A stretch of DNA of 64,000 nucleotides, from contig JODU01000014.1 of NCBI GenBank assembly GCA_000720845.1, positions 133,242-197,241 of the forward strand. Direction: 5' to 3'. Every line of letters begins with the position of its first letter. The stretch's first letter is position 1. The stretch is from Kitasatospora aureofaciens (GTDB lineage Bacteria > Actinomycetota > Actinomycetes > Streptomycetales > Streptomycetaceae). The notes below the pieces were generated by a model. That model was given only the letters and a program-made list of their open reading frames with translations, ran no database searches and was not told the origin of the DNA. The position numbers and the translations under genes are program-made. Below, piece after piece: positions 44,523 to 53,773 of this stretch.

Positions 44523-45476
44523 ATGAGTGACGTGATGATCGAAGCAATGGAGCTGGGCAGGACATTCGGTGCCACCCGGGCACTCGAGGACCTCAGCTTC
44601 CAGATGGAAAAGGGGCGTGTGCTCTGCCTGCTCGGTCATAACGGAGCCGGGAAAAGCACGCTGGTGAGTATTCTCGCCACTCTGCTGCCGCCCACGAAAG
44701 GCACAGCTCGGGTCTCCGGTTTCGACGTGGTGCGAGAGGCCCGGGACGTACGCCGCCGCATCGGTCTGACCGGCCAGTTCGCGGCGGTGGACGAGAGCCT
44801 CACCGGACGCGCCAACCTGCTGCTGGTGGCCAGACTCCTCGGAGCCGGCAAGCGGGAGGCCGCGGCACGGGCCGAGCAGTTGCTGGACATGTTCGCGCTG
44901 ACCGAGGCGGCCGACCGGGCCGCGGGCACGTACTCGGGAGGCATGCGCCGGCGCCTCGACCTGGCCAGCAGCTTCGTCGGCCACCCCCAGGTGCTCTTCC
45001 TGGACGAACCGACCACCGGGCTCGACCCCGTCAGCCGCAACGCCCTGTGGGCCCTGGTCCGCGAGGTGGTGGACACCGGCACCACCGTGCTGCTGACCAC
45101 CCAGTACCTGGAGGAGGCCGAACAGCTGGCGGACCGCGTCATGGTGCTCGCTCGCGGGCGGTGCGTCGCGGACGGCTCGGTCGCCCAGCTCAAGGAGCGC
45201 CTGGGCGGCAGCACCGTCCGGGCCACCCTCGCCGACCCCGGCCGCGTGCCGGCCGCGTTGAGCGCCCTGCGCGCCGCGGGCCTGGACCCCTGTCCGGGCG
45301 AGCCCGCGGGCACGGTCACCGCTCCCGTGGAGGGATCCATCGGACTGGCCGCCGCAGTCCGGGCCTTCGACGCCGCGGGAGTGGAGATCACCGGCATCTC
45401 GCTGTCCGAACCGACGCTGGACGAGGTCTATCTGGCCCTCGCCGAGGAGCGCGCCGGCGTTCCGGTTTCTTCCTGA
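44523..45476 (+). CDS. DrrA-type ABC transporter ATPase (lipopeptide export/resistance)
   Basis: A 317-residue ATPase of the daunorubicin-resistance DrrA class. Walker A is GHNGAGKST, the Q-loop IGLTGQFAAVDE, the signature YSGGMRRRLDLA and Walker B VLFLDEPTTGLDPVSR. A C-terminal DrrA extension is present (EPTLDEVYLALAEERAG). No permease follows; the only ABC-2 permease nearby is at 54,784-55,620 on the other strand, so the pair is split. It probably exports the cluster product and protects the producer. Confidence 0.9.
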   Translation: MSDVMIEAMELGRTFGATRALEDLSFQMEKGRVLCLLGHNGAGKSTLVSILATLLPPTKGTARVSGFDVVREARDVRRRIGLTGQFAAVDESLTGRANLLLVARLLGAGKREAAARAEQLLDMFALTEAADRAAGTYSGGMRRRLDLASSFVGHPQVLFLDEPTTGLDPVSRNALWALVREVVDTGTTVLLTTQYLEEAEQLADRVMVLARGRCVADGSVAQLKERLGGSTVRATLADPGRVPAALSALRAAGLDPCPGEPAGTVTAPVEGSIGLAAAVRAFDAAGVEITGISLSEPTLDEVYLALAEERAGVPVSS

Positions 45477-45700
45477 GGCCCCGCGCCTCCCCCACCTCGA
45501 ATCCGAGCCGCGCCCTTGAATCTGTGGACCATCAGCAGGCTGACCGATGTCCGTCCGCACCCCGCCACCCCGCCGGGAGCACCCCGGGCCGCCGCACCGT
45601 GGAGCTTGCGGGTACGGCGGTGGATCCGCGGACGGCGCGGCGCCCGAAGCGACTACACCCCGCACGATCATCGACGGCCTCGACCCCCCAGGAGCCCTTC
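45477..45700. other. Gap before the diaminobutyrate operon
   Basis: 224 bases without a credible gene; candidate reading frames here lack codon bias. No clear promoter or hairpin was found, so the downstream operon may be read through from the ATPase gene. Confidence 0.35.
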
Positions 45701-46774
45701 ATGACGGCGACCACGCCGACGTACCACTCGATCACCGAGGCGACGATGATGCCGCGTCTCGTCCGGCTCGGCCCCAACCTGTACGGCGCGGTCTTCTCCC
45801 TCATGAAGCTGCTTCCCGCGCGCTACATCCTCAAGCGCGCGCATTCCCGGGGCGAGCTGGGCGCCGGCACGGTGATCGTGGAGACCACGTCGGGGACGTT
45901 CGGCCTCGCGCTGGCGATGCAGTCCGCCCTCATGGAGCGGGAGCTGATCCTCGTCAGTGACCCGGCGATCGACGCCAACCTGTACCGGAGACTGACCGAT
46001 CTCGGTGCCACCATCGAGATCTGCCAGGAGCCCGCGCCGGTCGGCGGCTACCAGGAGGCGCGGCTGCGCAGACTCGCCGAGATCCGCGCGGAACTCCCCT
46101 CCACCTTCTGCCCCGAGCAGTACAGCAATCCCGACAACCCCCGCTCCTACGGGGTGGTCGCCGAGCAGATCGCGCGGTCGCTCGGCACCGTCGACTGCCT
46201 GGTCGGGCCGGTCGGTTCGGGAGGATCGATGTGCGGCACCGCCGGCGGGCTGCGCGAACTGACCCCGCACACACAGGCCATCGGCGTGGACAGCCACCGC
46301 AGCGTGCTCTTCGGCCAGCCCGACGGCCCCCGTGCCCTGCGCGGCCTCGGCAACAGCCTGTGGCCCGCCAACCTCGACCACTCCACCTTCGACGAGGTGC
46401 ACTGGTGCTCGGCGCCGGAGGCGTACGCCTTCACCAGGCGACTGCACGCCACCCACGCGCTGTTCCAGGGGCCGACCAGCGGTGCCGCCTACCTGGCCGC
46501 CAAGTGGTGGGCCGACCGCAACCCCGACGGACTGTGCGTCGTGATGCTCCCCGACGAGGGCTACCGGTACCAGGCGACGGTGTACAACGACGCCTGGCTC
46601 GCCGAGAACGGCCACGTGCTGCCCCATCCTCCCGCGGAGCCGGCCCTGGTCGACTCGCCGGCCGACGCCGGCGACGGCTGGACCCGGATGCTCTGGGGCC
46701 GCCGCACGTACGAGGACGTGAACGGCACCGTGCCACGCCCCGGCGGGCCGCTGGCCGACCCGGTGCTTTCATGA
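45701..46774 (+). CDS. Cysteine-synthase-like PLP enzyme (2,3-diaminobutyrate assembly)
   Basis: A 357-residue fold-type II PLP enzyme. Lys in ARYILKRAHSRG aligns with the PLP lysine of cysteine synthase. The substrate loop is TTSGTFGLALA in place of TSGNTG, and GPVGSGGSMCG binds the phosphate. In a diaminobutyrate cassette it would replace the phosphate of O-phosphothreonine by the amino group of aspartate, giving an N-succinyl-type adduct for the lyase encoded next. ATG 45701 has CAGGAG upstream. Its stop overlaps the next start (ATGA). Family certain; substrate inferred from context. Confidence 0.82.
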   Translation: MTATTPTYHSITEATMMPRLVRLGPNLYGAVFSLMKLLPARYILKRAHSRGELGAGTVIVETTSGTFGLALAMQSALMERELILVSDPAIDANLYRRLTDLGATIEICQEPAPVGGYQEARLRRLAEIRAELPSTFCPEQYSNPDNPRSYGVVAEQIARSLGTVDCLVGPVGSGGSMCGTAGGLRELTPHTQAIGVDSHRSVLFGQPDGPRALRGLGNSLWPANLDHSTFDEVHWCSAPEAYAFTRRLHATHALFQGPTSGAAYLAAKWWADRNPDGLCVVMLPDEGYRYQATVYNDAWLAENGHVLPHPPAEPALVDSPADAGDGWTRMLWGRRTYEDVNGTVPRPGGPLADPVLS

Positions 46775-48243
46775 GCGGCACGGGCCGGCTCACCCGCACG
46801 CTCGGGGCCCGCACCGCCCGCGTCGTCTACGGCGAACCGGGCCCGGACGACATCCGCCGGGAACTCGGCCACACCTCGGTCATCGACCTGGCGCACGTGG
46901 TGATGCTCACCGAGTGCGGGCTGCTGCCCCGGGACGCGGCCGCCGCCCTGCTGAGAGCCGTGACCGCACTCCGCGCCGACGGCTTCCGGGAGCTGTACGA
47001 CCGCCCGGCGCCGCGCGGCCTGTACCTGATGTACGAGAGCCACCTCATCGAGCGGCTCGGCGCGGACATCGGGGGCAAGCTGCACACGGGCCGTTCCCGC
47101 AACGACATCAAGGCCACCATCACCGCGATGCGGCTGCGCGACGACCTGGCGGACCTGCTCGGCGAACTGCTGCGCCTGCAGGCCGTGCTGCTGGCCCGCG
47201 CCCGTGCCCACCGCGACGTCGTCATGCCGGTCTACACACACTTCCAGCCGGCGATGCCCGTCACCTACGGCTACTACCTCGCGGGGATCGCCACCGCGCT
47301 GGACCGGGACATCGCCGCCCTGCGGCACGTCCTCGCGGAGCGGAGCGACTGCCCGCTCGGCGCCGGTGCCGTGTCCGGCACGGACCTGCCCATCGACCCT
47401 GCCCGCACGGCGGAACTGCTCGGATTCGACGGGCCGCCCCTGCACGCCATGGACGCGGTGGCCTCCCGGGACACGCTGCTGCGCGCCCTCGCGGCGGCTG
47501 CCGGGGCGGGGCTCACGCTGAGCCGCCTCGCCACCGATCTCCAGCTGTGGAGCACCCAGGAATTCGGCTTCGTGGAGTTCCCCGAGCGACTCGTGGGCGG
47601 CAGTTCCGCCATGCCCCAGAAGCGCAACGCCTTCCTGCTCGAGCATGTGAAGGCCAAGGCGGCGGCCGCCGTCGGAGCGTGGACCGCATCGGCCGCCGCC
47701 ATGAAGTCCACGCCGTTCACCAACTCCATCGAGGTGGGCACCGAGGCGGTCGGCGGGGCCTGGTCGGCGCTGGCCACCGTGCACGACGGCGTGCTCCTTG
47801 CCCAGGTACTGGTGAGCGGCGCCCGGCCGGACGGACGGCGGATGGAGCAGCGGGCCCGGGAGGGCTTCGTGACCGCCACGGTGATCGCCAACCGCCTCGT
47901 GCGCCAGGGCGTTCCCTTCCGTACCGCACACCACGTGGTGGGAGCCGCGGTGCGGGAGGCGGTTGACGCCGGTGAGTCGGAGCTGACGAAGATCACGCTG
48001 CCGGAGGGCCTGCGGGCTGACGTGAGCGCGGACGTCCCGGCGCTTGCCGAGCTCGTCGCCGAGCACGACCGGGGCGGCGGTCCGGGCGCGTGCGAGAGCG
48101 TCGTTCACGAGCTCCGGGAGCGCTGCGCGGAGCACACCGCGGCCCTCGCCCGGTACCGTGCGCGGCTGTCGCGGGCGGAACGCGCCCTCGACACGGCGGT
48201 CGCGGCCGTGACCGGCGCAAGGGACGAAGGAGCAGAGCGATGA
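46771..48243 (+). CDS. Argininosuccinate-lyase-like enzyme
   Basis: A 490-residue member of the fumarase/aspartase superfamily. Superfamily marks are LHTGRSRNDIKAT, THFQPAMPVTYGYYL and the catalytic-Ser loop GGSSAMPQKRNAF. It is longer than arginine-pathway ArgH, with a C-terminal extension of about 30 residues. It should split fumarate from an aspartate adduct and free the second amino group of 2,3-diaminobutyrate. No other arginine gene is nearby. Overlapping start and stop codons on both sides show tight coupling with its neighbours. Confidence 0.82.
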   Translation: MSGTGRLTRTLGARTARVVYGEPGPDDIRRELGHTSVIDLAHVVMLTECGLLPRDAAAALLRAVTALRADGFRELYDRPAPRGLYLMYESHLIERLGADIGGKLHTGRSRNDIKATITAMRLRDDLADLLGELLRLQAVLLARARAHRDVVMPVYTHFQPAMPVTYGYYLAGIATALDRDIAALRHVLAERSDCPLGAGAVSGTDLPIDPARTAELLGFDGPPLHAMDAVASRDTLLRALAAAAGAGLTLSRLATDLQLWSTQEFGFVEFPERLVGGSSAMPQKRNAFLLEHVKAKAAAAVGAWTASAAAMKSTPFTNSIEVGTEAVGGAWSALATVHDGVLLAQVLVSGARPDGRRMEQRAREGFVTATVIANRLVRQGVPFRTAHHVVGAAVREAVDAGESELTKITLPEGLRADVSADVPALAELVAEHDRGGGPGACESVVHELRERCAEHTAALARYRARLSRAERALDTAVAAVTGARDEGAER

Positions 48244-49514
48244 ACGGTACGGCGGTCCGATGGTTCGCCTTCCTGGAGAGCAACACCACCGGTACGGGGC
48301 GGGAGTTCTGCGCGCGCGCACGTGCTCGGGGCCTGCGGCCCGTGCTGCTGACCCGGGACCCGGACCGGTACCCGTACGTCACCGAGGACGCCGTCGACAC
48401 GCTGCGGCTGGACACCACGGACCTCGACGCCGTGGTGTCGGCCTGCCGGGGTCTGGCCGAGGACACCGGACTGGCCGGGATCACCTCCAGCTCCGAGTAC
48501 TTCGTGGCGGACGCCGCCCGCGCGGCGGCCCGCCTCGGGCTGCCGGCGGCCGACGGCGACGCGATCGCCCGCTGCCGGGCCAAGGATCTCCAGCGGGCGG
48601 CGCTCGCCGCCCACGGGGTCCCGGTGCCCGCCTGGACGGGGGTCGCCGACGTGACCGCGGCGGTGCGGGCGGCCGACGCCATCGGGTATCCGGTGGTGCT
48701 CAAGCCGGTGAGCGGCTCGGGGTCCAGCGGCGTACGGCTGTGCCGCGACCGGGCCGAGGCCGGGGAATGGGCCCGCGTGCTGTTCGACCGGGCGACGGAC
48801 GAACGGGGCAACACGGTGCCGGCCCGCGTCCTGGTGGAAGCGGCCGTCGACGGGCCGGAGTTCTCCGTCGAGACCTTCGACGGCGAGGTCGTCACCGTCG
48901 TCGCCAAGCACACCGCTCCCGCACCGCACTTCGTGGAGACGGGCCACGACATCCCGGCCCCCCTGGACCCCGGGGCGACCGCCGAACTCGGCGACACCGC
49001 GCTGGCGGCCCTCAAGGCCCTCGGGCTCGGCTGGGGCGCCGCCCACACCGAGATCCGCCGGTCCGCCGACGGCCCCGTCGTCATCGAGGTCAACCCCAGG
49101 CTCGCCGGCGGCATGATCCCCGTCGCCGTGCGGGCCGCGACCGGCACGGACCTGGTGGACGCCGTGATCGCCCGGGCAGCGGGCCTGGACACGCCGCCCG
49201 CAGCGGCGGTCCCGGAAGCCGGGGCCGGCCACGCCGCCGTGCGGTTCGTGATCGCGGCCGGCCAGGGACGGGTCAAGGCCGTGACCGGGGTCCGGGAGGC
49301 GGGCGCGGCGCCGGGTGTGGTGGTGGCCGTGCCCACCACGGCCGTCGGCCGGCAGGTGCGGATCACGCACTCGTTCCAGGACCGCCTGGGCTGTGTGGTC
49401 GCCACCGGCTCCGGCACCGCGCAGGCGGCGACCCACGCGGAGCAGGCCGCGGAACTGATCAGGATCGAGCTGGAGGAACCGGCGACGCCGGAGGAAGGGA
49501 ACGGGGGCCGATGA
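48240..49514 (+). CDS. ATP-grasp carboxylate-amine ligase
   Basis: A 424-residue ATP-grasp enzyme. It has an N-terminal pre-ATP-grasp domain, then YPVVLKPVSGSGSSGVRLC as the nucleotide-binding Lys/glycine loop, EFSVETF, and the metal-binding EVNPRLAGGM. ATP-grasp enzymes join a carboxylate, activated as acyl phosphate, to an amine. In this operon it may ligate aspartate or threonine derivatives during diaminobutyrate formation, or form a dipeptide. Its exact role is not clear since a threonine kinase is also present. ATGA overlaps on both sides. Confidence 0.75.
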   Translation: MNGTAVRWFAFLESNTTGTGREFCARARARGLRPVLLTRDPDRYPYVTEDAVDTLRLDTTDLDAVVSACRGLAEDTGLAGITSSSEYFVADAARAAARLGLPAADGDAIARCRAKDLQRAALAAHGVPVPAWTGVADVTAAVRAADAIGYPVVLKPVSGSGSSGVRLCRDRAEAGEWARVLFDRATDERGNTVPARVLVEAAVDGPEFSVETFDGEVVTVVAKHTAPAPHFVETGHDIPAPLDPGATAELGDTALAALKALGLGWGAAHTEIRRSADGPVVIEVNPRLAGGMIPVAVRAATGTDLVDAVIARAAGLDTPPAAAVPEAGAGHAAVRFVIAAGQGRVKAVTGVREAGAAPGVVVAVPTTAVGRQVRITHSFQDRLGCVVATGSGTAQAATHAEQAAELIRIELEEPATPEEGNGGR

Positions 49515-52500
49515 GCGGGCACCGCACTCAGCAGACGTACACCAGAATCCCCAGATGGACCATGCCGGGCAGCGACGAGCAGGGGTCGGCGGAACACCGG
49601 GAGGTACTGCCCGCGCCGCTCACCCGGGCGCTGGAGGAGCGCGCCGCCGACACCGGTGCGGGACTGTCCGCGGTGCTGCTCGCCGCGCACGCCCGGGTCC
49701 TGGCGACGGTGGTGGCCGAACCCGATCTGCTCATCGGTCTGGTTCCGGCGGCCGGCCGGGCGGAGTCGCCGCTGAGCCTGACCGTCGCGGACTCCTCCTG
49801 GGCGGACCTGGTCACGCTCGCGAGCACGGCGCCGGTCGCGGCGCCCCGCGCGGAGGGCCGTCCCGAGGTGGTGTTCGACCTGTCGGGCCTCACACCGACG
49901 GCCACCGCGCCCGCCGACCGCCCGGACCCGGGCGACGCGGCCGTCGGTCTCGACGAGGGTGTCGTGCTGAGGGTGGCCGTCACCGCCGGCCCCGCCGGGC
50001 TGTCGCTGCGCCTGGTGTACGACCGGGCACACCTCGACGAGAGTTACGCGCGCCGGCTGGCGGGCTACCACCTGCGCGCGCTGGAACTCCTCGCGGCGGA
50101 CACCTCCGCGCCCCATCACGGCCGGAGCCTGTTGTCGGACGAGGAGGTCGAGACCCATCTGTACGGCCTCGCGGGCCCATGCGTCGACCTGACCGACCGC
50201 ACCTTCGTGGACCACTTCGAGGACCGGGTGCGCGAGATTCCGGACGCGGTGGCCGCCGTGCACGGCCCGGTGCGCTGGACGTACCGCGAGCTCGACGGGC
50301 GGGCCAACCGGGTCGCCCACGCGCTGCTGGACGCCGGCGTGCGCAGCGAGGACGTCGTCGCCGTGGTCATGGACCGCACCCTCGACTGGATCGCCGCGGC
50401 GCTCGGTGTGTTCAAGGCCGGCGGCGTCTATCTCCCGGTGCGCCCCGACTTCCCCGCCGACCGTGTGGGTGCCCAGTTCAGCCGCAGCGAGTGCGCGTTC
50501 GTGCTCACCGAGCCCGGCAGCGCGACGCTGGCTCAGCGGGCGGGTGAACTCACCGGCCGTGCGCCGGTCGTGCTGTCCGTACCGGAGATCCAGGCCTCCG
50601 GTGTCTCCGACGCGGCCCCCCGGGTGCCGGTCGCTCCCGGCCAGGCCGCCTACATCTACTTCACCTCCGGCTCCACCGGCGCCCCCAAGGGCGCCCTGTG
50701 CGAGCACGCCGGGATGCTCAACCACCTCCACATGAAGCTCGACGACATGGAGATGACGAACGGGACCGCCGAGGTCGTCACCCAGACCGCCTCGCAGTGC
50801 TTCGACATCTCCCTGTGGCAGTTCGCGGCTCCGCTGATGGTGGGCGGCAGCGTACGCGTCGTCGACACGGACGCCCTGCTCGACGTCGCCGGCTTCCTCG
50901 ACGAGATCGTCACGGGCGGGGTCACCGTCGTCCAGATCGTCCCGTCCTACCTGGAGGTGCTCCTCACCCACCTGGAGCAGCACCCCCGGCCGCTCGGGGC
51001 GCTGCGCACGGTGTCCGTCACCGGGGAGGCCCTCAAGTACGAACTGGTCCAGCGGTGGTTCGCCCTGTACCCGGAGATCAAGCTGGTCAACGCCTACGGC
51101 GCCACCGAGGTGTCCGACGACACCATGCACGAGGTGCTCGACCGGGTGCCGGACCGCGACTTCGTGACCGTCGGCCGGTCGCTGCGCAACGTCAACACCT
51201 ATGTGCTCGACCAGGATCTGGCGCTGGTGCCGCTCGGCTCGCCCGGGGAGATCGCGTTCTCCGGGGTCTGTGTCGGCCGCGGTTACATCAACGACGAGGA
51301 GCGCACCCGCGAGGCGTTCGTGCCCGACCCGTTCCGCGACGGCACCCGGATGTACCGCACGGGCGACTTCGGGCGCTGGCTGCCCGAGGGGCGGATCGAG
51401 TACCTGGGCAGGCGGGACGAGCAGGTGAAGATCCGGGGCTTCCGGATCGAGATCGGCGAGATCGAGAACAAGCTGCTGGGACTGGCGGGGGTCCGGGAAG
51501 CCGCGGTCGTCATCGACGGCACGGGCGACGGGCAGCGGAACCTGGTGGCGTTCTTCAGCGGCGCTGACGGCGGTGCCGGTCCGGACGCCGGGCCCACCAC
51601 CGAACGCGCCCGGGACTTCCTCGCGGGACTGCTGCCCGAGTACATGGTCCCGACGTACTTCCACCGGCTGGACCGGCTGCCGCTCACCGAGAACGGCAAG
51701 ATCGACAAGAAGGCCCTGGTCCGGCTGGCCGGCACCCTGGGCCACGGCGGCGCGGCCTACGCCGCCCCCAGCACGCCCGCCGAACAGCGGCTGGCCATGC
51801 TGTGGGCGCAGGTGCTGGGCGTGCCGTTGGAGCGCATCGGACGGGACGACAACTTCTTCGACCTGGGCGGGACCTCGCTGGCCGCCGTACGCCTCCTGGT
51901 GCAGCTGGACCGGGCGCTGTCCCTGAAGGACCTGGTCGCCCACCCCGTCCTGGCCGACCTCGGGCGGGTGCTCGACGAGCGAGCGCGGGGCGGTGAACGG
52001 GTCGCGGCGGAGAACCTGCTGCAGCCGCTGGCCAATGCCAGGGACGCCCATCACACCCTGGTGTGCTTCCCGTACGCCGGGGGCAACGCCGTCAACTTCC
52101 GTTCCCTGGCGGCCGAGTTGGAGCGGGACGGCATCGCCGTGCTCGGGGTCGAGCTGCCGGGCCACGACTTCGCGGGCGGCGACGACCCGATGGCCGACGT
52201 CCCGGAGATCGCCCGCCGGGTCCGGGACGAGATCGCCGCGCGGGTCACCACGCCCGTGCTGCTGTGGGGCCACTGCGCGGGCGCGGCTCCGGCGCTGGAG
52301 ACGGCGCGGCTGCTCCAGGAGGCGGGCCGTCCCGCCGAGCGCGTCTTCGTGGGCGCGCTGCTGCTGGAGGACATCGGAGCGCTGCGCGCGGAGATGGCGG
52401 AGGCGTCGGAGGCGGACAACAGGACCCTGCTGTCCCGGCTGCGCGCGGACAACGCGTACGTCGAGCTCGACGAGCTCAAGCCGGAACGCGCCGACGTCGT

Positions 52501-52786
52501 GGGCCGGGCCTACCGGCACGACGTCCTGACGGCCAACAGCCACCTGATCCGGATCCGTGAGGACTCCGGCAGTCACCGCATCGACGCCCCGGTCGACGTC
52601 GTAGTCGCCCGCGACGACGCCTCGACGGCGCGGTTCGCGGCGGACCACGGCGACTGGAAGGCCGTCTCCGACCGGGTGACCCTGCACGAACTGGGCCAGG
52701 GCGGTCACTACTTCATCGGCACACGACCGGCGGACACCGCCGCACTGGTGCGGGCCTGCTGCCCCGAGCCGGCGCACCGGGACTAG
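49511..52786 (+). CDS. Stand-alone NRPS: partial C, A, T, Cys-type thioesterase/aminoacyltransferase
   Basis: 1091 residues. Residues about 20-190 resemble only the C-terminal lobe of a condensation domain; HHxxxDG is missing. The adenylation domain (about 200-720) has YFTSGSTGAPKG, YRTGD and NGKIDK. By hand alignment to GrsA its pocket code reads D-I-W-Q-S-T-A-D-D-K; the two acidic residues suit an amino-bearing side chain such as 2,3-diaminobutyrate. A carrier domain (DNFFDLGGTSL) follows. The last 250 residues are an alpha/beta hydrolase with Cys922 in GHCAG instead of GxSxG. SyrC and CmaE, aminoacyl shuttles, use Cys here, so it probably passes its residue to another NRPS. ATGA overlap with the ATP-grasp gene. 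Confidence 0.85.
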   Translation: MSGHRTQQTYTRIPRWTMPGSDEQGSAEHREVLPAPLTRALEERAADTGAGLSAVLLAAHARVLATVVAEPDLLIGLVPAAGRAESPLSLTVADSSWADLVTLASTAPVAAPRAEGRPEVVFDLSGLTPTATAPADRPDPGDAAVGLDEGVVLRVAVTAGPAGLSLRLVYDRAHLDESYARRLAGYHLRALELLAADTSAPHHGRSLLSDEEVETHLYGLAGPCVDLTDRTFVDHFEDRVREIPDAVAAVHGPVRWTYRELDGRANRVAHALLDAGVRSEDVVAVVMDRTLDWIAAALGVFKAGGVYLPVRPDFPADRVGAQFSRSECAFVLTEPGSATLAQRAGELTGRAPVVLSVPEIQASGVSDAAPRVPVAPGQAAYIYFTSGSTGAPKGALCEHAGMLNHLHMKLDDMEMTNGTAEVVTQTASQCFDISLWQFAAPLMVGGSVRVVDTDALLDVAGFLDEIVTGGVTVVQIVPSYLEVLLTHLEQHPRPLGALRTVSVTGEALKYELVQRWFALYPEIKLVNAYGATEVSDDTMHEVLDRVPDRDFVTVGRSLRNVNTYVLDQDLALVPLGSPGEIAFSGVCVGRGYINDEERTREAFVPDPFRDGTRMYRTGDFGRWLPEGRIEYLGRRDEQVKIRGFRIEIGEIENKLLGLAGVREAAVVIDGTGDGQRNLVAFFSGADGGAGPDAGPTTERARDFLAGLLPEYMVPTYFHRLDRLPLTENGKIDKKALVRLAGTLGHGGAAYAAPSTPAEQRLAMLWAQVLGVPLERIGRDDNFFDLGGTSLAAVRLLVQLDRALSLKDLVAHPVLADLGRVLDERARGGERVAAENLLQPLANARDAHHTLVCFPYAGGNAVNFRSLAAELERDGIAVLGVELPGHDFAGGDDPMADVPEIARRVRDEIAARVTTPVLLWGHCAGAAPALETARLLQEAGRPAERVFVGALLLEDIGALRAEMAEASEADNRTLLSRLRADNAYVELDELKPERADVVGRAYRHDVLTANSHLIRIREDSGSHRIDAPVDVVVARDDASTARFAADHGDWKAVSDRVTLHELGQGGHYFIGTRPADTAALVRACCPEPAHRD

Positions 52787-52796
52787 GAGGACCAGG

Positions 52797-53711
52797 GTGA
52801 CGACGATCGACACGAGGACGCTGCCCGCCGACTACCGCCGGGTGGCCGCCACCGGGGTGAGTTCGGCCTTCGGCACGTTCGGTGAGCTGCTGCAGGGCGT
52901 TCTGCCGGAGGCGGACGGTGACTTCCTGGTCACCCTGCCCGTCGCCCGGTGGGCGGTGGCCCGCTTCGAGGCGGCACCGCACACGGACGTGCTCGAGGTA
53001 TGGCCGCCGCACAAGAAGAAGGCCCTGCGGCTCGCTTCGATGATCATGGAGGACTCGGGGCGGCCCGCGGGCGGTGTGCTGACGATCGACAGCACGCTGC
53101 CCGAGGGCAAGGGCCTGGCCAGTTCCTCGGCGGACCTGGTGGCGACCGCCCGCGCGGTCGCCAACGCCCTGGACGAACCCATGCCGCCGCGCCGCATCGA
53201 GTCCTACCTCGCCAGGATCGAGCCGACCGACGGGGTGCTCTACCCGTCGGTGGTCGCCTTCCACCACCGCAGTGTGCGGCTGCGCGCCCGGCTCGGTTCC
53301 CTGCCGTCCATGGCGGTGGTCAGCGTCGACGAGGGCGGCGCGGTGGACACCGTCGACTTCAACAGCATCCCCAAGCCGTTCACGGCGGCGGACGAACGGG
53401 AGTACGTCCGGCTCCTGGACCGGATCACCGGTGCCGTCGCCCGGCAGGACCTGGCCGAGGTCGGCGCGGTGGCGACCGCCAGTGCCCGGATGAACCAGGT
53501 GCTGCGGCACAAGTGGTCGCTGGAGCCGATGATCGCGATCTGCCGCGAGGTGGGCGGTCTGGGCGTGGTCGTCGGGCACAGCGGCACCACGCTGGGAATC
53601 CTGCTGGACACCTCCGCACCGCACTGCCACGGCCGGCTCACCGCCGCCGCCCAGGCCTGCCAGGAGCTGGCCGGCAACGTGACGGTGTACCGCACCCTGA
53701 GCTTCCACTGA
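52797..53711 (+). CDS. PduX-like L-threonine kinase (GHMP family)
   Basis: A 304-residue GHMP kinase. It shows the N-terminal GTFGELLQG segment typical of PduX-type kinases, the ATP-binding loop LPEGKGLASSSADL, and a C-terminal GHSGTTLGI motif. PduX phosphorylates L-threonine to O-phosphothreonine in cobalamin synthesis; here no cobalamin genes are adjacent. It should supply O-phosphothreonine to the cysteine-synthase-like enzyme for diaminobutyrate. The GTG at 52797 has AGGAGG. It is the last gene of the operon, before a strong hairpin. Confidence 0.85.
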   Translation: MTTIDTRTLPADYRRVAATGVSSAFGTFGELLQGVLPEADGDFLVTLPVARWAVARFEAAPHTDVLEVWPPHKKKALRLASMIMEDSGRPAGGVLTIDSTLPEGKGLASSSADLVATARAVANALDEPMPPRRIESYLARIEPTDGVLYPSVVAFHHRSVRLRARLGSLPSMAVVSVDEGGAVDTVDFNSIPKPFTAADEREYVRLLDRITGAVARQDLAEVGAVATASARMNQVLRHKWSLEPMIAICREVGGLGVVVGHSGTTLGILLDTSAPHCHGRLTAAAQACQELAGNVTVYRTLSFH

Positions 53712-53722
53712 CCCGCGCACCC

Positions 53723-53762
53723 GGAAGGGGCCGCACCCGTGACGCCGGGTGCGGCCCCTTCC
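53723..53762. terminator. Strong bidirectional terminator hairpin
   Basis: A perfect 16-bp stem, GGAAGGGGCCGCACCC (53723-53738) and GGGTGCGGCCCCTTCC (53747-53762), with an 8-base loop. It lies between the convergent threonine kinase and dioxygenase genes, 12 bases from each stop. It likely ends both operons. Confidence 0.85.
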
Positions 53763-53773
53763 GTGTTGTTCGG

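Noticed and set aside
46771..48243. Arginine-biosynthesis argininosuccinate lyase (argH)
   Set aside because: No arg genes nearby, longer than ArgH, and fully coupled to antibiotic-type genes.
49511..50080. Functional condensation domain at the start of the stand-alone NRPS
   Set aside because: Too short and without the HHxxxDG motif; only the C-terminal lobe resembles a C domain.
47993..52813. 1606-residue open frame on the minus strand across the NRPS operon
   Set aside because: It is the mirror of GC-rich plus-strand genes with strong domain matches; its translation is low-complexity and shows no family motif.
52797..53711. Threonine kinase for cobalamin salvage (pduX)
   Set aside because: No cobalamin genes nearby; sits at the end of the diaminobutyrate operon.
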